64,000 nt of DNA from Progne subis subis (taxonomy: Eukaryota > Chordata > Aves > Passeriformes > Hirundinidae), in NCBI GenBank assembly GCA_022316685.1, contig JAKJHU010000036.1, positions 4,289,036 to 4,353,035 on the forward strand. Direction: 5' to 3'. A model generated the notes under the pieces. It was not told the origin of the DNA. It saw nothing but the letters and a program-made list of their open reading frames with translations, and did no database searches. Position numbers and translations under genes: made by a program. Positions 9,640 through 21,664 of the stretch are shown here, piece by piece (position 1 is the stretch's first letter; each line of letters starts with the position of its first letter).

Positions 9640-12600
9640 AGAAGAAGAAGTTAATAATGAATTATCCCATAAAAATCTAAAATTACTATAAATTCTAATG
9701 ATTCTGAAGCATTTCCTGACTAGATTCTGTTGTAGTTTCAATTTCTTTGTGTTTTGGTTTAATTTTTTATTTTCGTTTTGTGTTGGAGAACATTTTTGAT
9801 TAAACTGATCTACATTCCCTTTCCAAAGATATTTAGAAGCAAGTTTGGCTAAATGACCTTATATCTACATATGGGAAACTGGTAAGTAAGAATGATGACA
9901 AACAAAGGCCTTGAAAGCCCAAGCAAAGGATAACAGAGGCCTGAGAGTATATAAATGCAAATCATGAGGCATCATTTATCCATCTCTGAAGGAATGTAAC
10001 ATGCAGTACTAGTATGACAGTTTCTTGGCAAAACTAGTTTTTGGCAAAAAGAAGAGAACCAAATGCATTTATAAAAGACACGCAAAGCATCTGATTTACG
10101 CTGAAAACGCAAAAGACATAACAAGAAGGAATATAAAAATAGTCACAGGTAAAAACAGGCACACAGGAAGAATGAAGGGAAGCAGTGCTCCAACACTCTC
10201 TCCCATGCCATTAAGGATCAATGCTACTACTTAAACTCAGCAGGTTCCTCTCACCTTCATTAAAGAAAGACTGCTGGGTTTGGTTTGCTGTTCAGCACAA
10301 TTTGCTGCTGCAATCAGCCACTGTATTTATAGTGCTCTTTCACTGTGTATATGGATCAAGTAAATTATACTTTTAAAGGCTTGCACTCCAGCCTCCTTAA
10401 AAAATCACTCCGATAAAGTGATTGATGATGACCCAGAAAAGTCCTGGTTGCAATAAATTATTTAAATACATTGTGCAATTACCAATACTTATTATTACAG
10501 CAATCAGAAATTACCATACAGCAATCAGAAAAAGTTGCAAATAATCTGATAAGAAACAGAGAAATTAGAGAAACAGAAAAAAAGTTGTTAATTTTGATGG
10601 GTCTTAAGAGCCACCACATTTCTTGTTATCTCATGGTTCCTAGAAATACCAACACAAAAATTCCGTACTCATATCTATTATTTTTCTGATTTTTTGTTTA
10701 AAAGGTGTGAAAATACCTGTAACAACTAAAATTGGTCTTTACCTGAACACTTTAAACACCAAACTGAAAGAAGATTTTGTGACATCCTTGAGAATATGAA
10801 TAAAATGATGGAAAATAACATAATTCCCTGTGCTGTAAGGAACCTCAAAAACTTCAGGGTATCACTCAAATATCATTTTACCAATACAAATAACTGAGGC
10901 ACACTGCAAATTCAATACTGGAATGTGAAAGACTGCTTAATGTCTCCAAGGTGCTGTGGACAAAATCAGCTGCTGTCACACTAAGTAACAGCATGGAAAA
11001 AACAGCATGGAAAAAAGGCAAGTTACTGGTACATACATCTGCCTATCAATGGCAAAGCAGAGAAGCTATTCTTTTCTTTGAAGACCTCTTTGTCTTGTTC
11101 TTGATGGGATATCCCATTCCCATCACAAAATGTATAAGAATTAATATATTTGTTGTTGGAGACTCAAGTTGACTCTAGGAGGGTCTGAATATCTAGTTAA
11201 AGTTTGCATATTTAGAACCTTCTATTTGAATCAGAAAGCCAACTCCTCTTTCATCTGGAGTCAAACAGCACTTCCTTGTTGAACAGTTAATTGCTCATGA
11301 CAGAGTCATTAAAATCTTCAAACTAGACAGCTGAAGGAAGAGAAAAGTTGGTAAGCTATCCTGGATTTAAAAGTTAATTAATTTATAGACACATACCAGC
11401 AGGTCTACATTTTTCCAGAATATTGTTAATTAGGAAATATAATGATCTGAAGAATACTTAGAGCATTATAATTATAAGAAACATGATTTTTGGAAACAGA
11501 TGTGTGTAATTTCCTGGAGATTGTCACTGTTTGTATTTTCTCTTTCAGAATTAACCTTAAAGGAACTATCAGGAAAAAAGAGATTGATAAGGCAGAGGTG
11601 GGAAATGAATTACAGTAAATATGATATCAATAGAGGAAACATCTCTGGTATCAGTGAAAGCTCTTTGGTGGGAAAAAGAAACTGGTAAGGAGACCAAAGG
11701 TGAAATTCAAGATATATAAAACTCCAACACATATATATGAAACAGGAGACGAAATACAGAAATTAAGTCTGCATAAAAATGCCCTATGCTTAATTCCTAA
11801 TACGTGCTTCTAAGCTGATATACTGATTTGGAAGGGATTAAATATCAGAATTAATATCAGAAAAATCACTTCAGTGATAAAAGCAGCTGGAAAGGTGTGT
11901 TTGACATGAATTTTACTCCAGAGTCCCTGTTCAAGGAAAGATTTTAGCGCTCATCTGGGAATGTTATATAAGAAAAATACCCTGAATACACATGTTCTTT
12001 CCAGTTAATGCATTCTAATGTTAAAAGAAATTAATTCCCTCCAGGCTCGACCTGCGTGACTTAAGTTGCGATACACACATTAACCACTGTACTGGGGAAA
12101 TAATGCTGTAATAGTGCATGGTGAACCTTTGAATGGAATAGTTTTCTGATCAGAGAGGTCACATACTCCCAAATCAGTTAAGCAAATTTCTCCATTCTCA
12201 TACAATGGCAGACACAACCACAGCTTAAATGACTCTAAATACCTGCAGTAAGAATGTAAAAGCTCTGTCAAGTGAACACAGTCCTATGCAATTTAAACAT
12301 TTTTTTTTTTCTTTGAAGTTCTTTTAGCTGCAGGTGGTTTTATAATTGACACAGGATTTTTATTAGTCCGTAATACAAACATAAGGACAATTCTCATGGA
12401 CTGCTGGCAGATCTTTTCAAAATTATGCCTCCTTTTCTTTCTATCTTACTCTTAGAATCATGACAGCATTGGTCAAGAAATAAATGTCAAGTACAGTTTA
12501 AAGCAATTAGGTATAGAAATGGGGAGCTTGTGCTTCACACTAACAGCTTGGTGGTCCACACATCTCCTTTTTGAGCTTTACCAGTCAAAAGCAAGTAATT

Positions 12601-12816
12601 AGAAGGTGGATGGGAGGCAAGACAGATGGCAGCAAAATAGGTGACAAGGCAAGAATGTGACTGGAATGTGGACTGAAACTTGTAAAGGGATGCAGAAGGG
12701 GGGCAGGAAAGAAATTACTTTTTGAATTAATTAGGAATGTGGTGCACAGAGATCAAAACTGTGGTCATTTCTACCTTAGATACTATGCAGTCATAAACCA
12801 AATCATAACTCCATAC
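8515..12816 (-). other. COL19A1 intron, 4302 bp
   Basis: Contains a 17-A run at 8938-8954, a pair of 12-bp direct repeats (8929-8940, 9124-9135), a short direct repeat around 9293-9328 and poly(A)35 at 9603. The rest appears unique. Confidence 0.7.
9603..9651. repeat. Poly(A)35 followed by GAA repeats
   Basis: Thirty-five A in a row (9603-9637) run into about five GAA units. No element body ending in this tail was recognised on either side. Confidence 0.9.
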
Positions 12817-12870
12817 CTCATTATAATGCTTGTTCAATGAATCCAGGACTCCTTTTAGTCCAGAAGGACC
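12817..12870 (-). CDS. COL19A1: COL19A1 exon, 54 bp, start of non-collagenous break
   Basis: The acceptor is ...tttccatatag and the donor GAG|gtatgg. The peptide is GPSGLKGVLDSLNKHYNE. Only GPS, GLK and possibly GVL are triplets; the rest (DSLNKHYNE) is hydrophilic and non-helical and continues in the next exon. Human COL19A1 has, from memory, a break with paired tyrosines and asparagines after the same GPPGPPGPSG, so its position supports the gene call although the residues differ. The final Asn-Glu together with Ser from the next exon makes an N-X-S glycosylation sequon. The third and second last residues, Tyr-Asn, replace the usual repeat. Confidence 0.85.
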
Positions 12871-14710
12871 CTATATGGAAAAATATGCATCAGAAGGTCA
12901 TTTTCATTTAACTAATTTTATGTTTGCATATCTGTATTTCAAGAGCAGTGGGGATGTAAAAGATTTTTTATTTTTACTTGAATGTTCAGTAAATTATCTT
13001 CTGTAACTTCATTATTTCCTTTTTCTAGCACAGAGGAAGAAGAAAGTCATTTTTTAAATCTCTGAATTTTGAAAACCAGCATCATATTTTCAAGTGAATT
13101 GGTCAGTCAGAGAAAGCAGAAATGAAATCCATATCAATTTTAATACAAGTCCTTTCTGGCATGAACAACATTCTTGTTCTGCAGCATTTTAAAACTCTTT
13201 CCACTAACTCAAAACACAAGTTTTGTTGTAGAAGCAGCCCCTAGTGTGAGTAAACAGATAAGTTTTTAACCTGGGAGTACAGTAAGTGAAATTGAGGAAA
13301 GCCAGAATTCTCCAAAGTATTAACTTCCTAGTTTTATTAGTATTGCAAGTTTTTACTTAAACACATGTTTCATCAAAACATTCTACATTGAAAAAGGAAC
13401 TTCTTGATCAAATGAATCTTTAGGACAGAAACACTGAAAAATGTGTTTGGGAAAAAATGTTTTTGGACATGAAATCTCCCCAGTTTTAGGCATATTCTGC
13501 CAAAAAGCATGCCCTCAATGTGATTTTTACGTTTGGTAGATGGGGCAAAACACAGAAAGTACAGCCAAGAATTTGTGAACTAAGACTCAATTAAATTTAC
13601 AAATTAGCAAAGTTATCCTCTTTGAGTTGAAGCTTTCTCATAATGCAGTATGAACAACAACTACTCATGGTGGCTGTAAGAAACGTTTAATTGTATTAAT
13701 AAGATTACAATATATTCAAATAAGTTACTTAGCCAGGTTGACTTGGATGTAAAACAGACGGCACAAAAGCAACTCTCCTCCTCTAGTCCTTTTTAAAATT
13801 ACAATTTACCCTCTGCAGCTTTTGTCTTAGTGTGGATACTAGGACTGATTTGGAAGCCACATGAAACATCTTAGGTGTTTCATTCCCTCCTTCCCTACAC
13901 TGGAAGAGACAAAAGTATATTCATGTTATCTGAAAGTGAATTGTCACTTCAAATTTATGTTAAAAATAAGATCCATATAGTCATGATGCTTTCACTAAGA
14001 TCTCACTCCACTCTGATTTCTGAAGTTAATGGCAGAATTTTTCTTTGATATCCATAATAAAGCTGGCAATCCAGAGCTGGGACTGAAGTCTGACGACACT
14101 GCCTAAACATCTCAACATCAACACTCTAAACCTGCCAAGCTGAATCCTTGAACCCAGGATTCCTGGAGAATTCTGAAATACTGCAAGGAGTCAAAAATAA
14201 GAACTTATTCATGTACCATGCTTCTTTTATTCTTTTTCCACGAGTGAAACTGTTGCAGATACACAACCCAGGAAGAACTTAATGCTGTATCTGCCATCAT
14301 CCCCAAACTCTCAGATATTATTTGTACATAAATAAATATTTTTTGACAGGATGAAAAATACATTGGCACAGTTTTGGAAAACAAACATATCCTTAAAAAT
14401 CCCCAGAATGTCTCATGACTAAGAGAGTCAGGGAGAACTTCAGGCATTTGGGTTGCGTTCTTGACTATACCCCAGCCTTTGAGTTACCAGTTTAGTGTTT
14501 CTGTTTTCCAAAAATTGACATAAATTTAATAATTTTAATTTTCCATCATTTTTTCTATAATAAGAACTAGTAAAACAAGTGTACAACAATAGAAAATATT
14601 TTTATTCAAGACTTTTTTTCCTTAACCATAATCTCTTCCACAGTTTCACTACACTAACACAGTTTCACAATACTAACAGAGTTTCACAATCTACTCTGAA
14701 GTCTCTACAG

Positions 14711-14776
14711 ACAAAAAAACCCAAAAAAACCCCACCCCCAAAAAAACCCCCAAAAAACAAACAAAAAAAAAACCCC
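14711..14776. repeat. A/C-rich low-complexity tract
   Basis: Runs of A alternate with runs of three to five C. In the sense strand of the COL19A1 transcript this is T-runs with several G-tracts (GGG to GGGGG). Apparent open frames across it are artefacts of composition. Confidence 0.85.
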
Positions 14777-16589
14777 AGCAGCATTGGTTTAAAAGCGGAG
14801 AAGCAATTAAATTAACAACAGTTGAAGAATTAGTGTACCAGCAGTTTCTAGCTTTTGAATGAGAATTTTGCACATCTGCCACTTTGAGACACTTGAGCAG
14901 GGTTTCCCTTTTTTTCTAATATCAAGTTGTGTAATTGAGAGAAGCGACACACACACAGAGTAGAGTTGTATGAATAAGAAAAGAACAGAAAATGTGTCCT
15001 GATTGTTTTCCAAAATTGCAAACAGGTTTCAGATGTTATTTCTACAGACAAGGCAGGAATAGAAACACAGGTGCTTAAAGGGAAATAGCTCCAAACTTTG
15101 AAATTACTGGGGTTTGCAACGTATTTTCCTCCCTTAAGCTTTTATAGTTCATCTGCATTTCTGTAAAGATGAGACTGTTGGAAAAGTCTACCCAATCTCA
15201 CAGTCCATGCATAAATCGGGTAAGAACTAAATTGCACTGGTTGCGTCTCAAAAATAGGCCATTTCAGAGAACACAGCCTGCAAGTGACTCAGGGCAGTTA
15301 CTTTATCCCTGTATTTCACTCTGGGGCCTGCCCATTAAAATAAGACACTTTTTTTCTGTTTATTTTAATGCAAAACATTCCGAAACTCATCAGCGCAGAT
15401 GTGCAATATTGTATAACTATTCCAAAGAGAAAATGGGAAAGAATAATGAAAACATGATATCTGCCACAATAGGACATAAGAAATAAATTACATTTTGATA
15501 TGGATAAAAAACCTTAATGGATAGAAACAAGCAATATGATCAACCTTTGCTAGCCCTTCACATCTATAATGTAGGCATTTCCAATATTCTTCTGAGAAGC
15601 AGCTGAAAGTCCAGGAAAACCAGAAATGCTACTGACAATTTTCACTTATCATTGCTTCGATTTTTTCTTTATTGTAATTAAGCGATAACATTCACTCACT
15701 TCCAAAATATTGGTGGAGAAATGACAGTATTTCCTGAGGCAGAGGAAATGAAATTTCCAAGGTGAACTGCTGGCTACTTAAGATAACTAGTTTGGGGGCA
15801 CTGACATATGTATTGAATCACAACATCAAAAGTGTATGTAATTAAATGAAGAAGTTCAAGTGAGCTCCTCTACTGCATCACTTGCAATGCAGACAAAAAT
15901 GAAACCCTAACTTAAAACTTTAGAGAGTAACACAAAGTTCATCTTCCAAGCAAAAATACTTGAAAAGATAAAAATATGAGGTTCAGCCTCTTGCAAAGGT
16001 AAATGATAAACTGACTGATGAGCTTCAAAAGCTATAGCAATTGTGAAATGAATCAATTACATCTGTTGGCTGGAAACAATAGCTTGGATGTATCAGTTTA
16101 AGAGAATGAATAGTTGTGATTTCAGTTTACTAACCTGTGATTTAGCACACCCTAAGTTTCTTTTCCACCTCTGCCACAGGCAGGCTGGACAAGACTGTGT
16201 TTGGCCAGAACAGGCAGTCCTCATAATTCTTACCTTGACAAACCAGTGCTGATAGCATTTCACTTCTGCTAAAGAACAACTGGGCAAAAGTCAGACTCAT
16301 CTCAAAGAATTTTTTTTTGTTATACTGGTGCAAGTCTGTAACACAACTCTAGCTTAGCACTCCTGATTTTAAAAACAAGTTAAATCACTAAAAAGGGAGC
16401 TATTGAGAAATGGAATTCCTCCAGTAATAACAGTTCCAGCAGAGACAGAGAAAATTAGGACCATAAAGATAAAGTTAACCCTCAATGGAGAAATGAATAA
16501 AACTTTTTTCTGTTCTCTAGCCCCTCTACAGATCTATAGGTGAGTAACTATACCTGCTGATTAATTTAAAGGTAAAAATAATAAATACA

Positions 16590-16604
16590 CCCCCCCCCCC
16601 CCCC
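16590..16604. repeat. Poly(C)15
   Basis: An uninterrupted run of 15 C preceded by cac; poly(G) in the gene's sense strand. It lies about 210 bp from the CR1 fragment at 16815. Confidence 0.9.
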
Positions 16605-16814
16605 AGACATCAGGCAGCTATTCTCCAGGCAGAACAAACAGAAAAATAAATTATCTCCTCTTAACAGAACACTACACAAAATGAGGCAGATAGCAATTCT
16701 ACAACCCAAGACCAGAGAAGGACTTTGCCTAGAGTGAAGAGTGCAGAATTGGCCTGTACATCCATAAACCGAGGATACCAAGGTCAGATACATTTCATAC
16801 ATTACAGCACACGT

Positions 16815-17008
16815 GGCAGCATGGTGAAGCAGACTGCCCAGAGAGGTGGGAGAGCCTTCCTTGCTGGAAGAATGATGCTGGAAGATGATTCAAGAATCAT
16901 CTGGTCTCAATCCAGTGCTTTCAGATGACCCTGCTTGAGCAGGAAGGTTGTAGCAGATGACCCACAGGGATCCCTTCCAATCCTACTCATTCTGTGATTC
17001 TTTGATTT
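16815..17008 (+). mobile_element. CR1 LINE fragment, 3' end
   Basis: The segment contains 'gactgcccagagaggtggga' followed by a decayed 3' UTR and ends with the CR1 signature 'gggatcccttccaatcctac' and a degraded ATTCTGTGATTCTTTGAT tail. Those features fix the plus orientation. It is short and diverged, so an old copy. Confidence 0.82.
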
Positions 17009-18032
17009 GCTTTTAAAATAAGAAGGTGGGGTATCTAGAAAGTCAATGCATTATACATAATGCAAAACAAGCTGTGGTCTGCTGGGGACCCGTCTGTGTG
17101 ACTGAATCCTATGAAGTTTTATTTAGCAGCTATGGCAGCAGACAGCAATCAGCTCAGTTCTGCAGTCTGATCAAAATGCTGTTCTTACAACCTCATAGCA
17201 TCCCATTATCATAGTAATTCTTTTTGTTTCATAAAATCAGCCTTTCAATTTCAGTGAGGAGCCATGCTGAGCAGGGTAAGAGCATGTGACAGACTCTCTT
17301 TCAGAAGACTTTAGAAGAAAATGGAAGTAGGCAAATACATAAAATACATTTGGAGGGTACAGTGATATTGATTTTACAATCACAATTTTCAGAATGCTGG
17401 TGAGAGCAAAGTGAAGAGTGTGTTTAACCGAAGCTCTTCACCGCTATCCACCTGCTTTAGAAGTGGAGAAAGGGCCGAAAAGCACTAGAGGGAGCTGATG
17501 CTCTACTTGGATTCTTGTACTCTGAACAAATCGCTCCCCGCTGGAACGAGCCGGGTGCGAGCGCATCTCGGCTCTCCTGCACCGAAATAACAGAACCGTA
17601 CTCAAAAACAAGATCAGAGGGCAAGGATGCACACCACAAATTCTGAACCAGAAGGGAATAAACGAACACCTTAAAAGTCTATCATATGTAATAGACTTTA
17701 AACAAATACTCAAAGGATGAATATATTCCATAGATTTATAAAAATAGTTTTTATAGCTGATCAATAAAAGTCCTCATTGACTCCTTGCCTTCTGTGAACA
17801 CAGAATTTGTTCCAAACAGAAAAAAAAAATGACAAAAAAGAAAGCATAAGGAAAAAATGGCACAAAAGAAAGGATATCTGGAAGAAATTTCATAGAAACT
17901 CCCACTTTAACTGAGTAGTTACATTACTAGCTGTCAATCAATCTATGCTTCTGACAGTGATATAGTTTTTTAACCAAAGCTCTGCAGGTGATATTAAGGG
18001 ACTATAAACTCACACCAAGCATTAATTTTATT

Positions 18033-18065
18033 AAAAAAAAAAAAAAAAAAAAAAGAAAAAAAAAA
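18033..18065. repeat. Poly(A) tract, interrupted once
   Basis: Twenty-two A, one G, then ten A, followed a little further by a second A-rich run near 18090. Nothing recognisable precedes it as a retroposed gene. Confidence 0.85.
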
Positions 18066-20647
18066 TCCCCAGAAATTAGGTTAGGGGAAAAAAAAAAGAA
18101 AAAAGGTGAGATATTGAGAAAGGTTAGAAAAGTCTTAAATTCTGCCATGTAACAAGTAGATTTGTGACTGTTAGGAGTTGCCTTTACATTCCTGTCACAA
18201 GAAAGCACAGCATGCTTGTTAACTGCAATTTTTATAATGTTCCAGTTTTCTTTAATTTTATCCCAGTCTTTCCCCCTGTATGCATACATTGTTATTAGGA
18301 CTGTCCTTTATAATAAATACCCTGAGTACTGTATTTCCTTGTTACAGTTTCTGTGTTTTCATTTTTTCTCTTTTTTCTCAGTACTGAGCACTTGACTGTT
18401 CTAATATCTAAATGAAATACTTAACATCATGACATAAAATGATAAATAAATTAGGTAAATTTATTAATTTCAAACATATACTGCATGCTTTAGCTACCCT
18501 AACAATTAATGATTGAATCTCTCTTTTCTCAAAAACAAATTTCATATTTTTTTTGAAACATCAGCCAAAACCCAAACTTTTTTATACTGGAGGGTCTAAT
18601 TTTTACATACTCAGTCAATCTGTTAACCACTTTGTACCCTGTGTATGCCAAACTTATGACAGCAACCACCCTAGAGGTGTGACTGTTCTGTTGCACTTTG
18701 CAAAAGCCAAAGTAAGGACTAACAACTAACTAATATGCATGAAGAAGGTGCTTACTATTAGGAGAGAAGCACAGCAAACGGAGCATAGTTTGAGCCTTGA
18801 AAAAGAGGGGGAATGATGGACCCTGTTGAAGTTTTTTAGTGTGTACAAGCTGTGGCACTTGAAACATGGGGATCCTGCCAATGCATGTTAGCAGGCATTA
18901 CTGATTTTAGAGTATGCTTTTTCTATGTGTTACGTTCTCAGTCGTGGGAGAGGAACACAAGATGGTAGTATAGCTGTATCCAAAGCGAGGAGTGCATCAA
19001 GAGAGCTACACCAGAAACAAATACTTTAAACCAATATTTAAACCATGGCTGTTTAAGGAATGCTTTTCTGTATGCAGTACTAGGCTACAGTACCCAATAC
19101 AGAGTTCCTTGTAATGATGTTGCCATGCTGACACAGTTGAGCTTTCCATTTGCTGTAAGAAAATCTGAGATATGTCTCAGTAATAGAGGCACAATTTAGC
19201 TTCCACTCAAGATTTCTGGTATATCTGTCAAGGATCATACATCTTCACAAGCCTGACCTGCCAGCAAATCTAGGATGGCAGAAATCTGTAACAGAGAGAC
19301 AGCTTTTCACTAGCTCACAAAAAGCTAAGTAGATTAGGTCTAACATTGACCTCTGCTATGGTTTGCTTTTTTATCCTTTAAAGGTTATATTTGGCACTTG
19401 TATTAAGAAAGATTCTGCATCACTCCTTTCCTCTGTTTGGCCTCCTGCAATCTGCAATACCATTTCAGCATTAGGACTGTGCAAAAGACTCAAACAAGCA
19501 AGGATTCAATATGACTGTATGCAGGGGAAAAGAGTGAAAGAGTGAGATTTCTAACTGCTTGGTTTTATGCAGGATAAATGAAATCAATCACAAATGCCTC
19601 TTTCTGAACACATTTTGCAAGGAAAAATTATTTCTGAAATCTATGCAGGTTTTGTTTTGGATGAAGGTAGATGACACCTGTTTCATTTTAGTTATTGTAT
19701 CCCATGCACCTGAGCATTATTCTCTTCTCTACGTGCAAGACCAGGTAGAAGCATATGAATCAAAAGTTCAGATGCATAAACCACTAGCCTTTATCCAGGT
19801 AAGCAAAAGAAGGGATTATAATTTTTTTTTTTTTTGTTTATACTAAGAATATAAAGCAGCAGAAGTTTACTTAATCCACAAATGACTGTTTTGTATTTGT
19901 GCATGACAACATTTTAGAATACAATATACAGAGAATTTTACAAATATGACCAAGTCTTCCTCTACCAAAAAAGGCTGCTTTCATTGAAGACTAACATACA
20001 TTCATGCCTGACTTGAATTTTAAATCCTTTATATTAAAAAAAAAAAAAAAGAAAATAGAGAAGGAAAAAAAAAAATCCCAAACCTCTTAGATCTGAGCTA
20101 AACCCTTTAGTTCTTCATATTACAATTCCTTTCATAAAGTCATGTATTTCTTAATCTTTTTAATTCTTCAGTCAACTCATTTGAACTACAGCTGAGTGCT
20201 CATTCCAGTGCTGGGTATAATCCTCCCAATCATTCAGACAGTTGGCACATGCTTCACACAGACCTTCATCTTTCGAATTACCCCTCTGAGACAGAAATTA
20301 TCCCTTCTTCTCCAGAGCATCACACACTTCGCAAAGGGAATGAAAGCACAGTATTCACATCTAGCATACATGGCCAGTCTTTCTTTGAAATGCCAATTTC
20401 TTCTTCCCCTGCTCAAGTTTATGTCTTGTTCTTTCCCTCCTGTGTAGTCCCCTCCTACTTGTGGATCCAGTCCCTTAATTTTTGCTGCAACAAAAGGCTC
20501 CCAGTCAGTAGTAGCTGTTTGATACAGCAGAGTACACATAGATCAATTATTTTCAGCTATAATTACAGTATAGTAACCTGCTACAAAAGAGTTAATGAAG
20601 TCCAAGGACAGAGCGAAAATTTCCCATTCCCCTTCTTAGTTACTCAC

Positions 20648-20701
20648 AGGAGGTCCTGGTGGCCCTGGTTTTCCTGGAAGGCCTGGTTTGCCTCGTCTCC
20701 C
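20648..20701 (-). CDS. COL19A1: COL19A1 exon, 54 bp, proline-rich
   Basis: The acceptor is ...ttttgtttccag and the donor CCT|gtgagt, both strong. The peptide is GRRGKPGLPGKPGPPGPP, six perfect triplets. It carries a basic start (Arg-Arg, Lys) and an imino-rich end, which should make it a very stable helical segment just before the non-collagenous break encoded by the next two exons. It stands alone between introns of 13.6 and 7.8 kb. The antisense strand of this exon produces a spurious long open frame on the plus strand. Confidence 0.92.
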
Positions 20702-20799
20702 CTGGAAACAAAAAATTACAACAGACGTTTATAAATGCTGTGGTTAGGGACTGATTTGGAATAAGAATTTTAAGAAAAATTAATTGCCTTATGTGTTAG

Positions 20800-20801
<2 letters not shown>

Positions 20802-20832
<31 letters not shown>
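20802..20832. repeat. Poly(A)31
   Basis: Thirty-one A, then aat and more A. It sits 100 bp upstream (in gene sense) of the 20648-20701 exon, so the transcript carries a long U-run ahead of that acceptor. Confidence 0.9.
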
Positions 20833-20834
<2 letters not shown>

Positions 20835-21401
20835 AAAAAAAATCAAAACCCATCCAAAAGAAATACTCTGTATCAGTCACTGCAATACTATCTAATTTGA
20901 GTAGTTCCAGGATTGCTTTTAACACTTACAACAAACTGTATTTGCATCCTCATCTCAGTAACAATGTCACATTTTAAAGCTTTGTCTCAAATATGAGTGC
21001 ACATCGATAAGGTTACCAACAAAGTGACTTAATGAGGTGTAAAGAAATTATATTTGTATGAATACACTGGAGCTTGAGATGTTAAACTGTGCTGCAGCAG
21101 TCTGACTTGCAGTCAGTACATATGCACAATATAACTCAAAAAACACACATACCCTTCTTCTCTGGGATGTGATAATGATCACAAAAGCCAAAGATTTATT
21201 TGCAAAAACAATTCACCTTTTTCTGCAATTACTAACATCTGTGTATATATAATGCACATGCAAAATCATTTGCATTAAAATGTAAAGTCCATAAAAGTCT
21301 ACTTAAGGGAGACATTCCACTCAGTTTCTAAAAAACATATGCATATGTAACTATTACAATTTTTTAGTACAGAGTTTACTTGAACAACTGTTTCATATAT
21401 G

Positions 21402-21402
<1 letters not shown>

Positions 21403-21447
<45 letters not shown>
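21403..21447. repeat. Poly(T)45
   Basis: Forty-five consecutive T, the longest homopolymer in the window, poly(A) in the gene's sense strand. Length calls for such runs are error-prone. Confidence 0.9.
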
Positions 21448-21448
<1 letters not shown>

Positions 21449-21647
21449 GAAGATCAACATAAAGATGGAAGTAATTTACAGGAATTAACATCTTTATTAC
21501 CAAGATGAAATCCGATGTACATTTTTTAGAAACAACAGCTGAGAACAACTAATATCTATGTGCAAATGGCAAAGGGAAAAAGTATTATATCCATTAAGAG
21601 TAAACTTTTCCCTTGCATATGGCAAGTGTAAATGAATGTTAAGCATT

Positions 21648-21664
21648 GGGGGGGGGGGGGGGGG
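21648..21664. repeat. Poly(G)17
   Basis: Seventeen consecutive G, about 200 bp from the poly(T) run. Likely unstable and a candidate for assembly error. Confidence 0.9.

Larger units (their letters stand above)
12871..20647 (-). other. COL19A1 intron, 7777 bp
   Basis: Holds the first A/C-rich tract, poly(C)15, a CR1 fragment, a palindrome at 17047-17064 and a CpG-denser island at about 17430-17665. No exon was recognised. Confidence 0.7.

Noticed and set aside
14579..14815. Lys/Pro-rich open frame
   Set aside because: Product of the A/C low-complexity tract; the frames at 34607-34834 and 43386-43616 and their antisense partners arise the same way.
17444..17764. 106-codon minus-strand frame over the CpG-denser island
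   Set aside because: No recognised motif. The lack of stops is explained by higher GC; the DNA-level signal is the more interesting one.
20249..20734. 161-codon plus-strand open frame, the second longest in the window
   Set aside because: Its 3' end is the antisense of the collagen exon at 20648-20701, where proline/glycine codons read as Trp/Ser/Pro without stops. The rest has no coding signature or known motif.
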